A stretch of DNA of 64,000 bases from the NCBI GenBank assembly GCA_015655335.1, contig JAATFF010000089.1:31240-95239 (forward strand), in the 5' to 3' direction. A program made the position numbers and the translations under genes. Shown piece by piece: positions 38,178 to 47,365 of the stretch. How positions within the stretch are numbered: position 1 is the first letter of the stretch; each line of letters begins with the position of its first letter. The stretch is from Lysobacterales bacterium. Its GTDB lineage: Bacteria; Pseudomonadota; Gammaproteobacteria; Xanthomonadales; Rhodanobacteraceae. The notes beneath the pieces are model-generated. The model ran no database searches. It was not told the origin of the DNA and saw only the letters and a program-made list of their open reading frames with translations.

Positions 38178-39227
38178 ATGAAGACCCTCCTCGTTACGGG
38201 CGGAGCCGGATTCATCGGTGCCAATTTTGTACTGCAGTCCATCGCCGATGGGCTGCGCGTGATCAACCTCGACAAACTTACCTACGCGGGAAACCCGGAT
38301 ACCCTCGCATCTCTCAAGGGCAACGAGCGGCATGTTTTTGTGCAGGGCGACATAGGTGACCGCAACCTTATCGATCGGTTGCTAACCGAGCATAAGCCCG
38401 AGGCGATCGTAAACTTCGCGGCCGAATCGCATGTCGATCGCTCGATCGATGGTCCTGCAGCTTTCGTCCACACCAATGTCGTTGGTACGCTGGGGCTGCT
38501 GGAGTCTTCGCGAGATTACTGGCGCAGCCTAAGCGGCGCTGCGCAGAAGGCTTTCCGCTTCCTTCACGTATCTACTGACGAAGTCTACGGCTCGCTGGGG
38601 GCGGAAGGTAGCTTCCGTGAAACGACGCCATATGCCCCCAACTCCCCGTACTCGGCCTCCAAAGCTGCTTCCGATCATCTCGTGCGGGCGTTTCACCATA
38701 CCTACGGCCTTCCCACCCTCACCACCAATTGCTCAAACAACTATGGCCCCTACCAGTTCCCCGAGAAGCTGATCCCCCTGGTCATCCAAAAAGCGCTGAT
38801 TGGCGAGCCGCTTCCGGTCTATGGCGACGGGTTGAATATCCGCGACTGGCTGTTCGTGGGCGATCATTGCACGGCTATCCGCCGAGTGCTGGAAGCTGGC
38901 CGAATCGGCGACACCTACAACGTGGGCGGCAATGCTGAGCGCACCAATATCGCCGTCGTGAAGACCATATGCGCACTGCTGGATGCACGCCGCTCGCTTG
39001 CCGATGGCCGCGCTCGCGAGTCACTGATTACCTACGTCAAGGATCGACCTGGACATGACCGGCGCTACGCCATCGATTCCGAGAAACTACAAACCGAACT
39101 GGGCTGGCGGCCATCTCAAACGTTCGAGACGGGCATCGAGCAAACTGTTAATTGGTATCTCTCACATCAACCTTGGGTAAAACGCGTGCTTGATGGCAGC
39201 TACCGCATGGAGCGCTTGGGCGTATGA
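38178..39227 (+). CDS. rmlB: dTDP-glucose 4,6-dehydratase
   Basis: A 349-residue enzyme, the second step of dTDP-L-rhamnose synthesis. It has [15 protein letters not shown], the catalytic loop [32 protein letters not shown] with the YxxxK pair, and [12 protein letters not shown] near the C-terminus, all diagnostic. The ATG at 38178 follows TTTGGAG. It begins a tight operon rmlB-rmlA-rmlC-rmlD with 4-bp ATGA overlaps. Confidence 0.97.
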   Translation: MKTLLVTGGAGFIGANFVLQSIADGLRVINLDKLTYAGNPDTLASLKGNERHVFVQGDIGDRNLIDRLLTEHKPEAIVNFAAESHVDRSIDGPAAFVHTNVVGTLGLLESSRDYWRSLSGAAQKAFRFLHVSTDEVYGSLGAEGSFRETTPYAPNSPYSASKAASDHLVRAFHHTYGLPTLTTNCSNNYGPYQFPEKLIPLVIQKALIGEPLPVYGDGLNIRDWLFVGDHCTAIRRVLEAGRIGDTYNVGGNAERTNIAVVKTICALLDARRSLADGRARESLITYVKDRPGHDRRYAIDSEKLQTELGWRPSQTFETGIEQTVNWYLSHQPWVKRVLDGSYRMERLGV

Positions 39228-40111
39228 ACGCACATAAAGGCATCATCCTGGCCGGGGGCTCCGGAACCCGGCTATATCCAATCACCCAGTCGATCAGCAA
39301 GCAGCTATTGCCTGTCTACGACAAGCCGATGGTGTACTACCCGCTCTCGACGCTGATGCTTGCAGGTATACGGCAGATCCTGATGATCAACACACCGCAC
39401 GAGCAAGCCCTGTTCCAGCGACTGCTCGGCGATGGCTCGCAATGGGGTATCGATATTCAATACGCCGTACAGCCATCACCGGACGGTTTGGCGCAAGCCT
39501 TCGTCATCGGGCGCGACTTTGTGGGCAAAGATCTCAGCTGCCTTGTACTGGGCGACAACATTTTCTACGGAGTAGGCCTAACGGAGCGCTTGAAACGCGC
39601 CATCTCGCGGGACCGCGGGGCTACCGTGTTTGGCTATTGGGTGAAGGATCCGGAACGCTACGGTGTCGCCGAATTCGCCTCCGACGGACGTGTGATCGGC
39701 CTTGAAGAAAAACCCGCCAAGCCAAAGTCGCACTATGCCGTAACAGGCTTGTACTTTTACGATACTCGAGCCTGTGATTTTGCCGCCGAGCTGAAACCCT
39801 CTCCGCGCGGCGAGTTGGAAATTACCGACCTCAATCGCCGTTATCTCGAGGACGACTCGCTGCATCTGGAACAACTCGGTCGCGGTTACGCATGGCTCGA
39901 CACAGGCACGCATGAATCACTGATGGAAGCGGGCAACTACATCCAGACCATCGAGAACCGTCAGGGCCTAAAAATATGCTGCCCTGAGGAAATCGCTTAT
40001 TTGAATAAATGGATCGACGCGGAACAGCTACTGCGACTTTCAGCACCGCTAGCCAAGACGGGCTATGGCCAGTACCTGCAACGTTTGGTCGAACACGGAC
40101 ACGTACGATGA
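39224..40111 (+). CDS. rmlA: Glucose-1-phosphate thymidylyltransferase
   Basis: A 295-residue nucleotidyltransferase forming dTDP-glucose, the first step of the pathway. The nucleotide motif [16 protein letters not shown], then [28 protein letters not shown] and ERYGVAEF, are the family hallmarks. Length is normal. It overlaps rmlB by ATGA and rmlC by ATGA. Confidence 0.97.
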   Translation: MNAHKGIILAGGSGTRLYPITQSISKQLLPVYDKPMVYYPLSTLMLAGIRQILMINTPHEQALFQRLLGDGSQWGIDIQYAVQPSPDGLAQAFVIGRDFVGKDLSCLVLGDNIFYGVGLTERLKRAISRDRGATVFGYWVKDPERYGVAEFASDGRVIGLEEKPAKPKSHYAVTGLYFYDTRACDFAAELKPSPRGELEITDLNRRYLEDDSLHLEQLGRGYAWLDTGTHESLMEAGNYIQTIENRQGLKICCPEEIAYLNKWIDAEQLLRLSAPLAKTGYGQYLQRLVEHGHVR

Positions 40112-40665
40112 AAGTAATCCAGACAGCGTTACCCGGCGCAGTTACTATCGAACCGCAGGTATTCGGCGATGCACGCGGCTTTTTCTACGAGAGCTACAAC
40201 GAAGCAAAGTACCGCGCGCACGGCATTTACGTAAAGTTCGTACAAAGCAACGTTTCGCGCTCAAGCAAAGGCGTATTACGCGGCTTGCATTATCAGTGGC
40301 CGAATCCACAGGGCAAGCTGGTCAGCGTGCTGGAAGGAGAGGTCTACGACGTTGCCGTGGATATCCGGCAAGGCTCCCCTACGTTCGGCCAGTGGGCTGG
40401 CATAATGCTCACCGCTGACAACCATCGGCATTTCTGGATACCCGAGGGTTTTGCACACGGCTTTTGTGTCATGTCGGAACACGCAACCTTCGCTTACCAA
40501 TGCACAGCAGTCTACGACGCGAAAGCCGATGCGAGTATCTGCTGGAACGATGCAGCTCTTGGCATCGATTGGCCAATCAGCGAACCGCAACTCTCCGAAA
40601 AGGATCTTAAGGCTCCGTTGCTGGCCGACGTGCCCACCGAACGCTTACCTGTGTTTGTCGCATGA
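40108..40665 (+). CDS. rmlC: dTDP-4-dehydrorhamnose 3,5-epimerase
   Basis: A 185-residue cupin-fold epimerase, third step to dTDP-L-rhamnose. It has [35 protein letters not shown] with the catalytic histidine, [17 protein letters not shown] and [15 protein letters not shown]. The ATG at 40108 overlaps the rmlA stop; longer upstream codons overlap rmlA and were rejected. Confidence 0.97.
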   Translation: MKVIQTALPGAVTIEPQVFGDARGFFYESYNEAKYRAHGIYVKFVQSNVSRSSKGVLRGLHYQWPNPQGKLVSVLEGEVYDVAVDIRQGSPTFGQWAGIMLTADNHRHFWIPEGFAHGFCVMSEHATFAYQCTAVYDAKADASICWNDAALGIDWPISEPQLSEKDLKAPLLADVPTERLPVFVA

Positions 40666-41597
40666 ATATTTTGCTGCTAGGCTCCAATGGTCAGCTCGGC
40701 CACAGTTTTCTTGAACAGGGCGGATTGGCGACTCACGGTCATGTCTTTGCAGCAAGCCGCGATGGACATCGCTTCGACGGCAGCACGACGGAGATTGCCG
40801 ATCTTTCTGAACCGCAGTCGTTGCTGGATTTGTTGGACAAGCTACAACCGGACGTCATCGTGAACGCCGCCGCCTACACGGCGGTAGATCGCGCGGAGCG
40901 GGAAGAGGATCTTGCCACTCGCGTTAACGGCATAGCCGTGGGCATGCTGGGCACCTGGGCGGCCGCGCATGATGCGCTGGTCGTGCATTACTCCACCGAC
41001 TATGTTTTCGATGGCAGTGCCACAACACCCTACCCCGTGGACGCCACCACCGCTCCGCTGGGTGCGTATGGACGCAGCAAGCTTGCTGGCGAACGCGCAT
41101 TGCTTGAAAGCGGCGCGAAACACCTTTTGCTACGCACAGCGTGGGTCTACGCATCGCATGGCAACAATTTTTTGCGCACCATGCTGAGGCTCGCTGCAGA
41201 CCGCGATGAATTGCGCGTAGTTGCGGATCAGCATGGCGCCCCGACCAGCACTGACATTATTGTGAATGCCACGCTGGTCGCGCTGGATAGATGGCAGCAA
41301 GCAAATGCTACGCAGCGCGCCGCACTACAAGGTATTCATCATCTGGTGGCGAGCGGCTTCACCAGTTGGCATGGCTTTGCCAGCGCGATTTTCCAAGCGG
41401 CTCATGAGCAAGGGTTGATTCAGCGCATACCACGCGTCGTACCAATTGCCACCGCGGAATTCCCTACACCAGCCAAACGCCCGAGCTGGTCCGTGCTGGA
41501 CAACACCAGCTTCCAGCAGCGATTCGGCTATGCTTTGCCAAACTGGCAAGATGGCCTGCACGGCGTTGTCAAAACACTTTCCACTCAGGCTAGTTGA
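40662..41597 (+). CDS. rmlD: dTDP-4-dehydrorhamnose reductase
   Basis: A 311-residue SDR reductase finishing dTDP-L-rhamnose. The N-terminus ILLLGSNGQLGHSFLEQG is the nucleotide site. VNAAAYTAVDRAE, STDYVFDGSA and AYGRSKLAGERALL with the YxxxK pair are diagnostic. It overlaps rmlC by ATGA and precedes manC by 3 bp, so nucleotide-sugar synthesis for both rhamnose enantiomers may be partly coordinated. Confidence 0.96.
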   Translation: MNILLLGSNGQLGHSFLEQGGLATHGHVFAASRDGHRFDGSTTEIADLSEPQSLLDLLDKLQPDVIVNAAAYTAVDRAEREEDLATRVNGIAVGMLGTWAAAHDALVVHYSTDYVFDGSATTPYPVDATTAPLGAYGRSKLAGERALLESGAKHLLLRTAWVYASHGNNFLRTMLRLAADRDELRVVADQHGAPTSTDIIVNATLVALDRWQQANATQRAALQGIHHLVASGFTSWHGFASAIFQAAHEQGLIQRIPRVVPIATAEFPTPAKRPSWSVLDNTSFQQRFGYALPNWQDGLHGVVKTLSTQAS

Positions 41598-41600
41598 ATC

Positions 41601-43013
41601 ATGCTGATTCCTTTGATCCTTAGCGGCGGCAGCGGCACTCGCCTCTGGCCGGTTTCACGCAGAAATCTTCCCAAGCAATTCCTCGCGCTCAGCGGCGACG
41701 GCACGCTTTTCCAGCAGACGGTTGCTCGTACCCGGCAATTGCCGGACGTAGCCGCCCCGATCGTGGTTGCAAGTGAGGATCACCGGTTCCTGGCTGCCGA
41801 TCAGCTTCTGGAGAACGGCATCCAAGGTGCCACCATCGTGCTCGAGCCCGAGGCCCGCAACACAGCACCCGCAATCGCCCTGGGCGCGCTGAAGGCGCTT
41901 GAGCATGATCCCGAAGCCCTGCTGCTGGTGCTTCCTGCCGATCATCTAATTGGCGATACGCAAAGTTTTACCACCGCAGTGCAGCAAGCACTGCCTATGG
42001 CTTGCGATGGCTGGCTGGTAACGTTCGGCATTCGCCCAGACCGCCCGGAAACAGGTTTCGGTTATATCCGTCGTGGCGAATCGATCGGCGGAAATGCGTT
42101 CCGCGTAGCCCAGTTCGTCGAAAAGCCCAACCAGCCCACCGCCGAAACCTATCTGGCAAACGGCGGTTACGACTGGAACTCCGGCATGTTCCTGTTCAAG
42201 GCGGCGCGTTATCTGGAAGAGCTGGGGCTGCATGCCCCCGACATGCTCGCCGCCGTGCGCGAAGCCTACGCCACCGGTCGCAGCGATCTGGATTTCGTGC
42301 GCGTCGATGCCGAGGCTTTCGCCAAGGTGCCGGACAATTCGATCGACTATGCGGTGATGGAAAAAACGTCCCGCGCCGCCGTGATCCCGGTGAGCTGCGC
42401 GTGGAGCGATATCGGCTCCTGGTCGGCGCTGTGGATGTCCGGTCAGCACGATGAGGAAGGCAACCAGCGCGAAGGCGATACGTTGACGGTCAATACGCGC
42501 AACTCGCTGTTGCGCTCGCACGATCGCCACATGATCGCTACCGTCGGTGTGGATGACCTGATCGTGGTCAGCACGCCGGATGCCACACTCGTGGCACATC
42601 GCGATGCCGCGCAGGACGTCAAGAAAGTCGTCGATCAATTGAAAGCGTCGGGCCGTACCGAGCATTCTTTCCATCGCGTGGTGCATCGTCCGTGGGGCAG
42701 CTACGACTCGCTGGAAGCGGGCGGGCGTTTTCAGGTCAAGCGTATCGTCGTGAAGCCGGGCGCCAGCCTCAGCCTGCAGAAGCATCACCATCGCGCCGAG
42801 CATTGGATTGTGGTGTCCGGCACGGCCGAAGTGACCTGCGACGAAAATGTATTTCTGCTGGCCGAAAACCAGAGCACCTATATTCCGCTCGGCAGCGTGC
42901 ATCGCCTGCGCAACCCCGGCAAAGTGCCGCTGGAGCTGATCGAAGTGCAGTCGGGCAGCTATCTGGGCGAGTACGATATCGTCCGCTTCGACGACGTCTA
43001 CGGCCGCGCCTGA
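41601..43013 (+). CDS. manC: Mannose-1-phosphate guanylyltransferase / mannose-6-phosphate isomerase
   Basis: A 470-residue bifunctional enzyme. The N-terminal pyrophosphorylase (LILSGGSGTRLWPVSR, VLPADHLIGD, FVEKPNQPTAETYL) makes GDP-mannose. The C-terminal cupin (RPWGSYDSLEAGGRFQVKRI, SLQKHHHRAEHWIVVSGTA) is the type II phosphomannose isomerase. Relatives are XanB, AlgA and WbpW. It supplies gmd-rmd with GDP-mannose. A phosphomannomutase gene is not in this window. The downstream half reads more GC-rich than the first third, which may mark a recombination point. Confidence 0.95.
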   Translation: MLIPLILSGGSGTRLWPVSRRNLPKQFLALSGDGTLFQQTVARTRQLPDVAAPIVVASEDHRFLAADQLLENGIQGATIVLEPEARNTAPAIALGALKALEHDPEALLLVLPADHLIGDTQSFTTAVQQALPMACDGWLVTFGIRPDRPETGFGYIRRGESIGGNAFRVAQFVEKPNQPTAETYLANGGYDWNSGMFLFKAARYLEELGLHAPDMLAAVREAYATGRSDLDFVRVDAEAFAKVPDNSIDYAVMEKTSRAAVIPVSCAWSDIGSWSALWMSGQHDEEGNQREGDTLTVNTRNSLLRSHDRHMIATVGVDDLIVVSTPDATLVAHRDAAQDVKKVVDQLKASGRTEHSFHRVVHRPWGSYDSLEAGGRFQVKRIVVKPGASLSLQKHHHRAEHWIVVSGTAEVTCDENVFLLAENQSTYIPLGSVHRLRNPGKVPLELIEVQSGSYLGEYDIVRFDDVYGRA

Positions 43014-43083
43014 TCTATACGATCTAACCGCTGACATCCACGCGACTTGATCCTGTCGCGTCATAGCGATGCAATAGACGAAC

Positions 43084-43108
43084 ACTGCCGCGCATCTCGC
43101 GCGGCAGT
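43084..43108 (+). other. Hairpin between manC and the phosphoesterase gene
   Basis: A perfect 10-bp inverted repeat (43084-43093 and 43099-43108) with a 5-nt loop, ACTGCCGCGC type. It is not followed by a U tract, so it may be a weak terminator or a leader structure of the next gene, whose ATG is 21 bp downstream. Confidence 0.45.
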
Positions 43109-43129
43109 AACGGCTAAAGGAATCCGCGG

Positions 43130-44290
43130 ATGTCTTCACACGTCTCAACCGATACCGGCTCGCGTCACGCGTTGGCACGGATCATTCCCCGCATCGTCGC
43201 ACTGGTCGCCATGCTTTGCGGATCGGCCGCATGCCTGGCAGCCGCCGCGACGCCGCACATCGCACCGGTGCGGCACGTCTTCGTCATCATGCTGGAGAAC
43301 GAATCCTACGCGGTGACGTTCGGCCAGAGCTCGCTCGCGCCGTATTTGGCGCATGAACTGCCCAAGCAAGGCGCCCTGCTGCCCAACTACTACGGCATCG
43401 GCCACTACAGCCTGGACAACTACATCGCCATGATCAGTGGGCAAGCACCCAATCCCGCTACACAAAACGATTGCACTACCTACAGCGAATTCGTGCCTAC
43501 CTCGAGCAAGCCCGATGCGAATGGTCAGTGGCCGGGTTCGGGCTGCGTGTATCCCAAGAACGTGCACACTCTCGCCAACCAGCTGACGAACGCTGGCCTG
43601 AGCTGGAAGGCCTATATGGAAGACATGGGCGCGGATCCGTCGCGCGAATCGGCCACCTGCGGACATGTAGCCATCGGTGCCGACGACCCGACGCGTCACG
43701 CCACACCGAAAGATCAATACGCAGCCAAGCACAACCCGTTCGTGTACTTTCACTCGATCATCGACGATGCGAAGTACTGTGGCACGCATGTCGTGAACTT
43801 GGAAACCTTAACCCACGATCTTTCCCACCTCAACACCACGCCGAACTACGTCTACATCACGCCGAATCTTTGCAATGACGGCCACGATGCACCGTGCAAA
43901 AACGGCGATCCTGGCGGCCTGATTTCCGCCGACGCTTTCCTGCGCACATGGGTGCCACGCATCCTCAACTCGCCGGCCTTCAAGAAAGATGGCCTGCTGG
44001 TGATCACCTTCGACGAAGGCACCGACGGTACATCTTGCTGCCATGAGAAGGGTCTGCCGGGCGGCCCGCAACCGGGTCAGTTCGGTCCGGGTGGCGGACA
44101 GATCGGCGCCGTGCTGCTTTCGCCGTTTATCGCACCGGGCACGACGTCGACGGTGGAGTACAACCACTACAGCCTACTGCGCAGCATCGAAGATTTCTTT
44201 GGCTTGCCGCATCTGGGTTACGCGGGAGACAATCAGCTGCAGACCCTCGGCAGCGATGTTTTCACGGCGCACCCTGCATCGTCGAAATAA
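43130..44290 (+). CDS. Secreted phosphoesterase (acid phosphatase AcpA / phospholipase C-like)
   Basis: A 386-residue exported enzyme. An N-terminal signal (IVALVAMLCGSAACLAAAAT) precedes VRHVFVIMLENESYAVTFG, the start motif of the phosphoesterase family that includes bacterial phospholipase C and Francisella AcpA. Later metal-site blocks are HYSLDNYIAMISGQAPNP, VITFDEGTDG and HYSLLRSIEDFFGL. It should hydrolyse phosphomonoesters or phospholipids outside the cytoplasm. TAAAGGAAT precedes the ATG. It stands as a single gene, with a terminator between it and the convergent peptidase gene. Confidence 0.88.
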   Translation: MSSHVSTDTGSRHALARIIPRIVALVAMLCGSAACLAAAATPHIAPVRHVFVIMLENESYAVTFGQSSLAPYLAHELPKQGALLPNYYGIGHYSLDNYIAMISGQAPNPATQNDCTTYSEFVPTSSKPDANGQWPGSGCVYPKNVHTLANQLTNAGLSWKAYMEDMGADPSRESATCGHVAIGADDPTRHATPKDQYAAKHNPFVYFHSIIDDAKYCGTHVVNLETLTHDLSHLNTTPNYVYITPNLCNDGHDAPCKNGDPGGLISADAFLRTWVPRILNSPAFKKDGLLVITFDEGTDGTSCCHEKGLPGGPQPGQFGPGGGQIGAVLLSPFIAPGTTSTVEYNHYSLLRSIEDFFGLPHLGYAGDNQLQTLGSDVFTAHPASSK

Positions 44291-44314
44291 ATCCGCACGA
44301 CGCGATCCAAAAAA

Positions 44315-44342
44315 GACGCCTCCTGGAAACCCAGGAGGCGTC
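44315..44342 (-). terminator. Intrinsic terminator of the S53 peptidase gene
   Basis: A 12-bp perfect stem (44315-44326 and 44331-44342) with a 4-nt loop; on the minus strand it is followed by six U residues (AAAAAA at 44309-44314 on the plus strand). It lies 40 bp past the peptidase stop. It may also slow transcription from the phosphoesterase side, though no U tract follows on the plus strand. Confidence 0.88.
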
Positions 44343-44381
44343 GTCATTACTACAACCATCAGAACATGCTTGCTTCGGTGA

Positions 44382-46532
44382 TCAACCGCCGGTCGGCCAC
44401 GCGTTGACCAGGTTGTACGCATTCACCGAACCGATGCCGGTGGCGAAGTCCCAACCGGTGCCCGTGCCGTAGGCCGGATCATTGGCCGAGGTCGAGGTCG
44501 ACAGCACGCCATACGTGCCCGAGGGCTTGTAGCAGCTGTGCGTGCCGGTGCAGTTCACGTCCATATCGCCCTGGGTGATGTCATAGAACACACAGGAACT
44601 ACCCACGGTGTTGCCGTTGCTGGAGTTGCAAGTGCTGCTGCCGGTGCTGCCGTACTCGCTGCTGGCCAGCGCGTAGTAGGTCGGAGCCGGGTTGCCCTGG
44701 GCCGAACCCACTTTCTCGTTCACCAGCGCCTGGATCGCAGCCATGATCGGCGAGGCGAAGGACGTACCGCCTGCGCCAGCCCAGCCACTCGGTGCACCCG
44801 TGCACGCCACACCTTCACCCCGGGTGTTGCTGTAGCAGTACACGTAGTAGTGACCCCACACGCCGTTGGCTGCGAACAGCGAGACGTCTGGGATATCGCG
44901 CACGCCGTCGGCGGGATTGCCCACCAACGACTGCCACGACGGCTTAGCTGTGCCCTTGCAGGTGCCGCTCACAACGCCGCTGGTGCTGGCCTTGCCGCTG
45001 GCGCAACCGCTGGGACCGCCGCTACCGGAAGCCGTGGTCAGGTAGTCCGCCTTACCCGTTTTGCTATTACAGAAACCGGAGGTACCGTAAGGCGTGCTGT
45101 AGCCAGACTTCGTGCTGATCAGAACACTGGCGCAGGAGTCGTTCCACGGAATTTCCGGGATGTACGACAGGGCCGAACCGTAGGTCGAGCTATTGGTCGA
45201 GCTCCAGTAGGTGCTGTTGGTACCCGCATACGTATCGCCGAAATCGGTACCGCCCACCGCCACGTTATAAGGCGTGGAAGCGAAACCGCTTACACCGATA
45301 CCGTGCGTGGCGTTGGCTTCGTCAGCATCGCAGCTGGCAGCGCCTTCGTCACCGGAGGAGACGAACACCGACACACCTTCCGATGCCGCCTGCTGGTAGG
45401 CCGAAATGTACGCAGCGTTCGCCGTCGCACCGTTCTCCGCTTCGCACTCGCCGTAGCTGATGCTCATGATCGTGGGCACCGATGTGCCGTTGATCAGGTT
45501 CTGCACCGCAATCAGGCCACCGAACGTGGTGGACGTGTCTTTGCACGATGCCAGCTCAAGCGTTGCATTGGGTGCGGCCGCACCGGCGTATTCAACATCC
45601 AGCTCCGCCTCACCGTCGTTACCGGCAACGTCGCCCGGATCGGTACAGCTGCTCGGATGCACCTGGTTGAACGTTGCCGTCGGCAGACCGAAGGTCGAAC
45701 GGAACGTGGTGATGTCCGCCGTCTTGTACACGTCGGTATCTTCGATCAGCACGATGGTCTGACCCGTGCCGTTGATGCCTTCGTTGAAGAGTGGCGTGAG
45801 GTTGTAGATCTTCGCCAGATCCGCAGGCGTTACTGCCTGATAGGTGCTGCCGCTGGCAGTGAAGGTGTAATCGCCGTGCGGTTTGAAGTTCACGTGCGGA
45901 CGGAAGTCGCTCAACGACACCACGCCCTGCACCGCCGCGGCAAACGCTGCGGGGATCTGCGGATCGGTCATGTTGGCGATGTGGTTCTCGCCGTTGACGT
46001 TCAAATGATGAACCTCGGTGGCGAAGGCGTTGCGAACCTGGCCTGCGGTGCCCGAGAAATCGATCGTCATGCCGCTGTCGTACACGCGATTGACCGTGAA
46101 GCCCTGCGACTTCAACCAGCTGGTGACCGCGTCGACGTCCATCTGCGACGGACCGTACTGCTGACCGAATTGCGCGGAGGTCAGCCACTTGTGGTAGTTC
46201 GGCGAGCCAACCGTTGTCTGCTGTTGAATCAAGGATTCAAGCGCGGACTCGCGATCAGCCGGGCGCTTGAGCTGCAAAAACATATGGTCGAGCGAGGTCG
46301 AATCATCAACACGGCCGCGATCATTAGCAGCCGTGGCAAAAGGCGACACATTGCCTTCAACAGCAACTCGGTTGTTGTTATTCGGTGCCTGGGTGATTTG
46401 CGGCTTCGACAGCAAGCCGATCGTGCCGGCATGGCTGTCTGTGGCGTAAGCCGATGCAAGGCCCACGGCTAAAAGAGTCAACACAAACTTGGCAGCGCGA
46501 TGGCCACCAGGACGTACGGATCCAAATCTCAC
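44382..46532 (-). CDS. Secreted S53 (sedolisin/kumamolisin) serine-carboxyl peptidase
   Basis: A 716-residue prepro-protease active at low pH. The signal peptide (AAKFVLTLLAVGLASAYA) is followed by a pro-domain to about residue 220, with YHKWLTSAQFGQQYGPS and VVSLSDFRPH. The catalytic Glu/Asp pair lies in DGEAELDVEYAG, the oxyanion Asp in VFVSSGDEGAASCD and the nucleophile Ser in GAGGTSFASPIMAA. The C-terminus has the DPAYGTGTGWDFATGIGSVN calcium-site region. The start is GTG at 46532 after GGGGAG. It suggests extracellular protein digestion in acid surroundings. A terminator follows. Confidence 0.95.
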   Translation of the reverse strand: MRFGSVRPGGHRAAKFVLTLLAVGLASAYATDSHAGTIGLLSKPQITQAPNNNNRVAVEGNVSPFATAANDRGRVDDSTSLDHMFLQLKRPADRESALESLIQQQTTVGSPNYHKWLTSAQFGQQYGPSQMDVDAVTSWLKSQGFTVNRVYDSGMTIDFSGTAGQVRNAFATEVHHLNVNGENHIANMTDPQIPAAFAAAVQGVVSLSDFRPHVNFKPHGDYTFTASGSTYQAVTPADLAKIYNLTPLFNEGINGTGQTIVLIEDTDVYKTADITTFRSTFGLPTATFNQVHPSSCTDPGDVAGNDGEAELDVEYAGAAAPNATLELASCKDTSTTFGGLIAVQNLINGTSVPTIMSISYGECEAENGATANAAYISAYQQAASEGVSVFVSSGDEGAASCDADEANATHGIGVSGFASTPYNVAVGGTDFGDTYAGTNSTYWSSTNSSTYGSALSYIPEIPWNDSCASVLISTKSGYSTPYGTSGFCNSKTGKADYLTTASGSGGPSGCASGKASTSGVVSGTCKGTAKPSWQSLVGNPADGVRDIPDVSLFAANGVWGHYYVYCYSNTRGEGVACTGAPSGWAGAGGTSFASPIMAAIQALVNEKVGSAQGNPAPTYYALASSEYGSTGSSTCNSSNGNTVGSSCVFYDITQGDMDVNCTGTHSCYKPSGTYGVLSTSTSANDPAYGTGTGWDFATGIGSVNAYNLVNAWPTGG

Positions 46533-47365
46533 GTTTATTTCTCCCCAAGGAGTTTGTAAGAAATGGTGCTCGTGAACCTGTTATGCGTCCCGTTACGGCG
46601 GCGACATGGCAGAGCCACGAAACACCAAACGCAAATCCACAAATGACGTCTTCGGTTACAACTACTTATCCCCTGTGTTTCACAGCGATGAAGCTGTTGC
46701 GACTCTGGTGTGTCGTCGGTCGCTTTTTCCCCCAGCATCTTTCTAACATGCAACTTCTGTGATCGATAGATGACAGTTGCATGATGCACATCACACTCCG
46801 ATGTAGGCGTAACAAGTTCCATTTTTCAGCGCTTGTTGTGCGTCTGCATCACGAATTGAAATGCATGCGCAGAGATGTAGCGTTTTACGGCATAAACATC
46901 GATCCAAATAACCGACACATCGTCCGCACTCGCATTTGTCTCGATCAAACACATGCAACGACGCGCTTTACAGTTACTTTTTGAATAGCTCACTCGACAC
47001 GCACGTGCTGACATGCGCGCAAGCGGACGCCGCGCACGCAAACGCAGTCGCTCATCATTCATCCGGTTACTCACTCCCGTTCGCGCTACAAACAGGATCG
47101 AATCCTGCGAGATCAGCGAACGCCCCGCCCCCTTTCAGTCGCGCAACATGCCCTGGGGAATGTCTTCGTTTTGTGAATAGGCGGACGCGGGAAGCGATGG
47201 ACGCCCCGGCCTGGGGCGCGCGAGCAGGAGATCCGCTTTCTTCCCGCGTGATGCTATTGTGAAGAAGGGAGTTAGGTTCATAGAACGTAGGCGCCGACCG
47301 GCCGGTCGCGCCCCTGGAAGAGATTTTGCGTCGATCCTGACCACCAACGTCAGAGGAGAACAAGC
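46533..47365. other. Long divergent intergenic region
   Basis: About 830 bp between the peptidase gene (-) and the fadL-like gene (+). Small frames on both strands lack any recognisable protein. Composition is mixed, with an A+T-richer part at 46640-46990. Promoters for both secreted/outer-membrane products must be here, but I cannot place hexamers with confidence. No RNA gene recognised. Confidence 0.45.

Noticed and set aside
41946..43178. Long antisense frame across manC
   Set aside because: No family features; manC on the other strand is complete and well conserved.
44538..46472. Long open frame of 644 codons on the strand opposite the S53 peptidase
   Set aside because: It is arginine/valine/glycine-rich with no recognisable domain and arises from GC-rich third positions of the peptidase gene, which has complete catalytic motifs.
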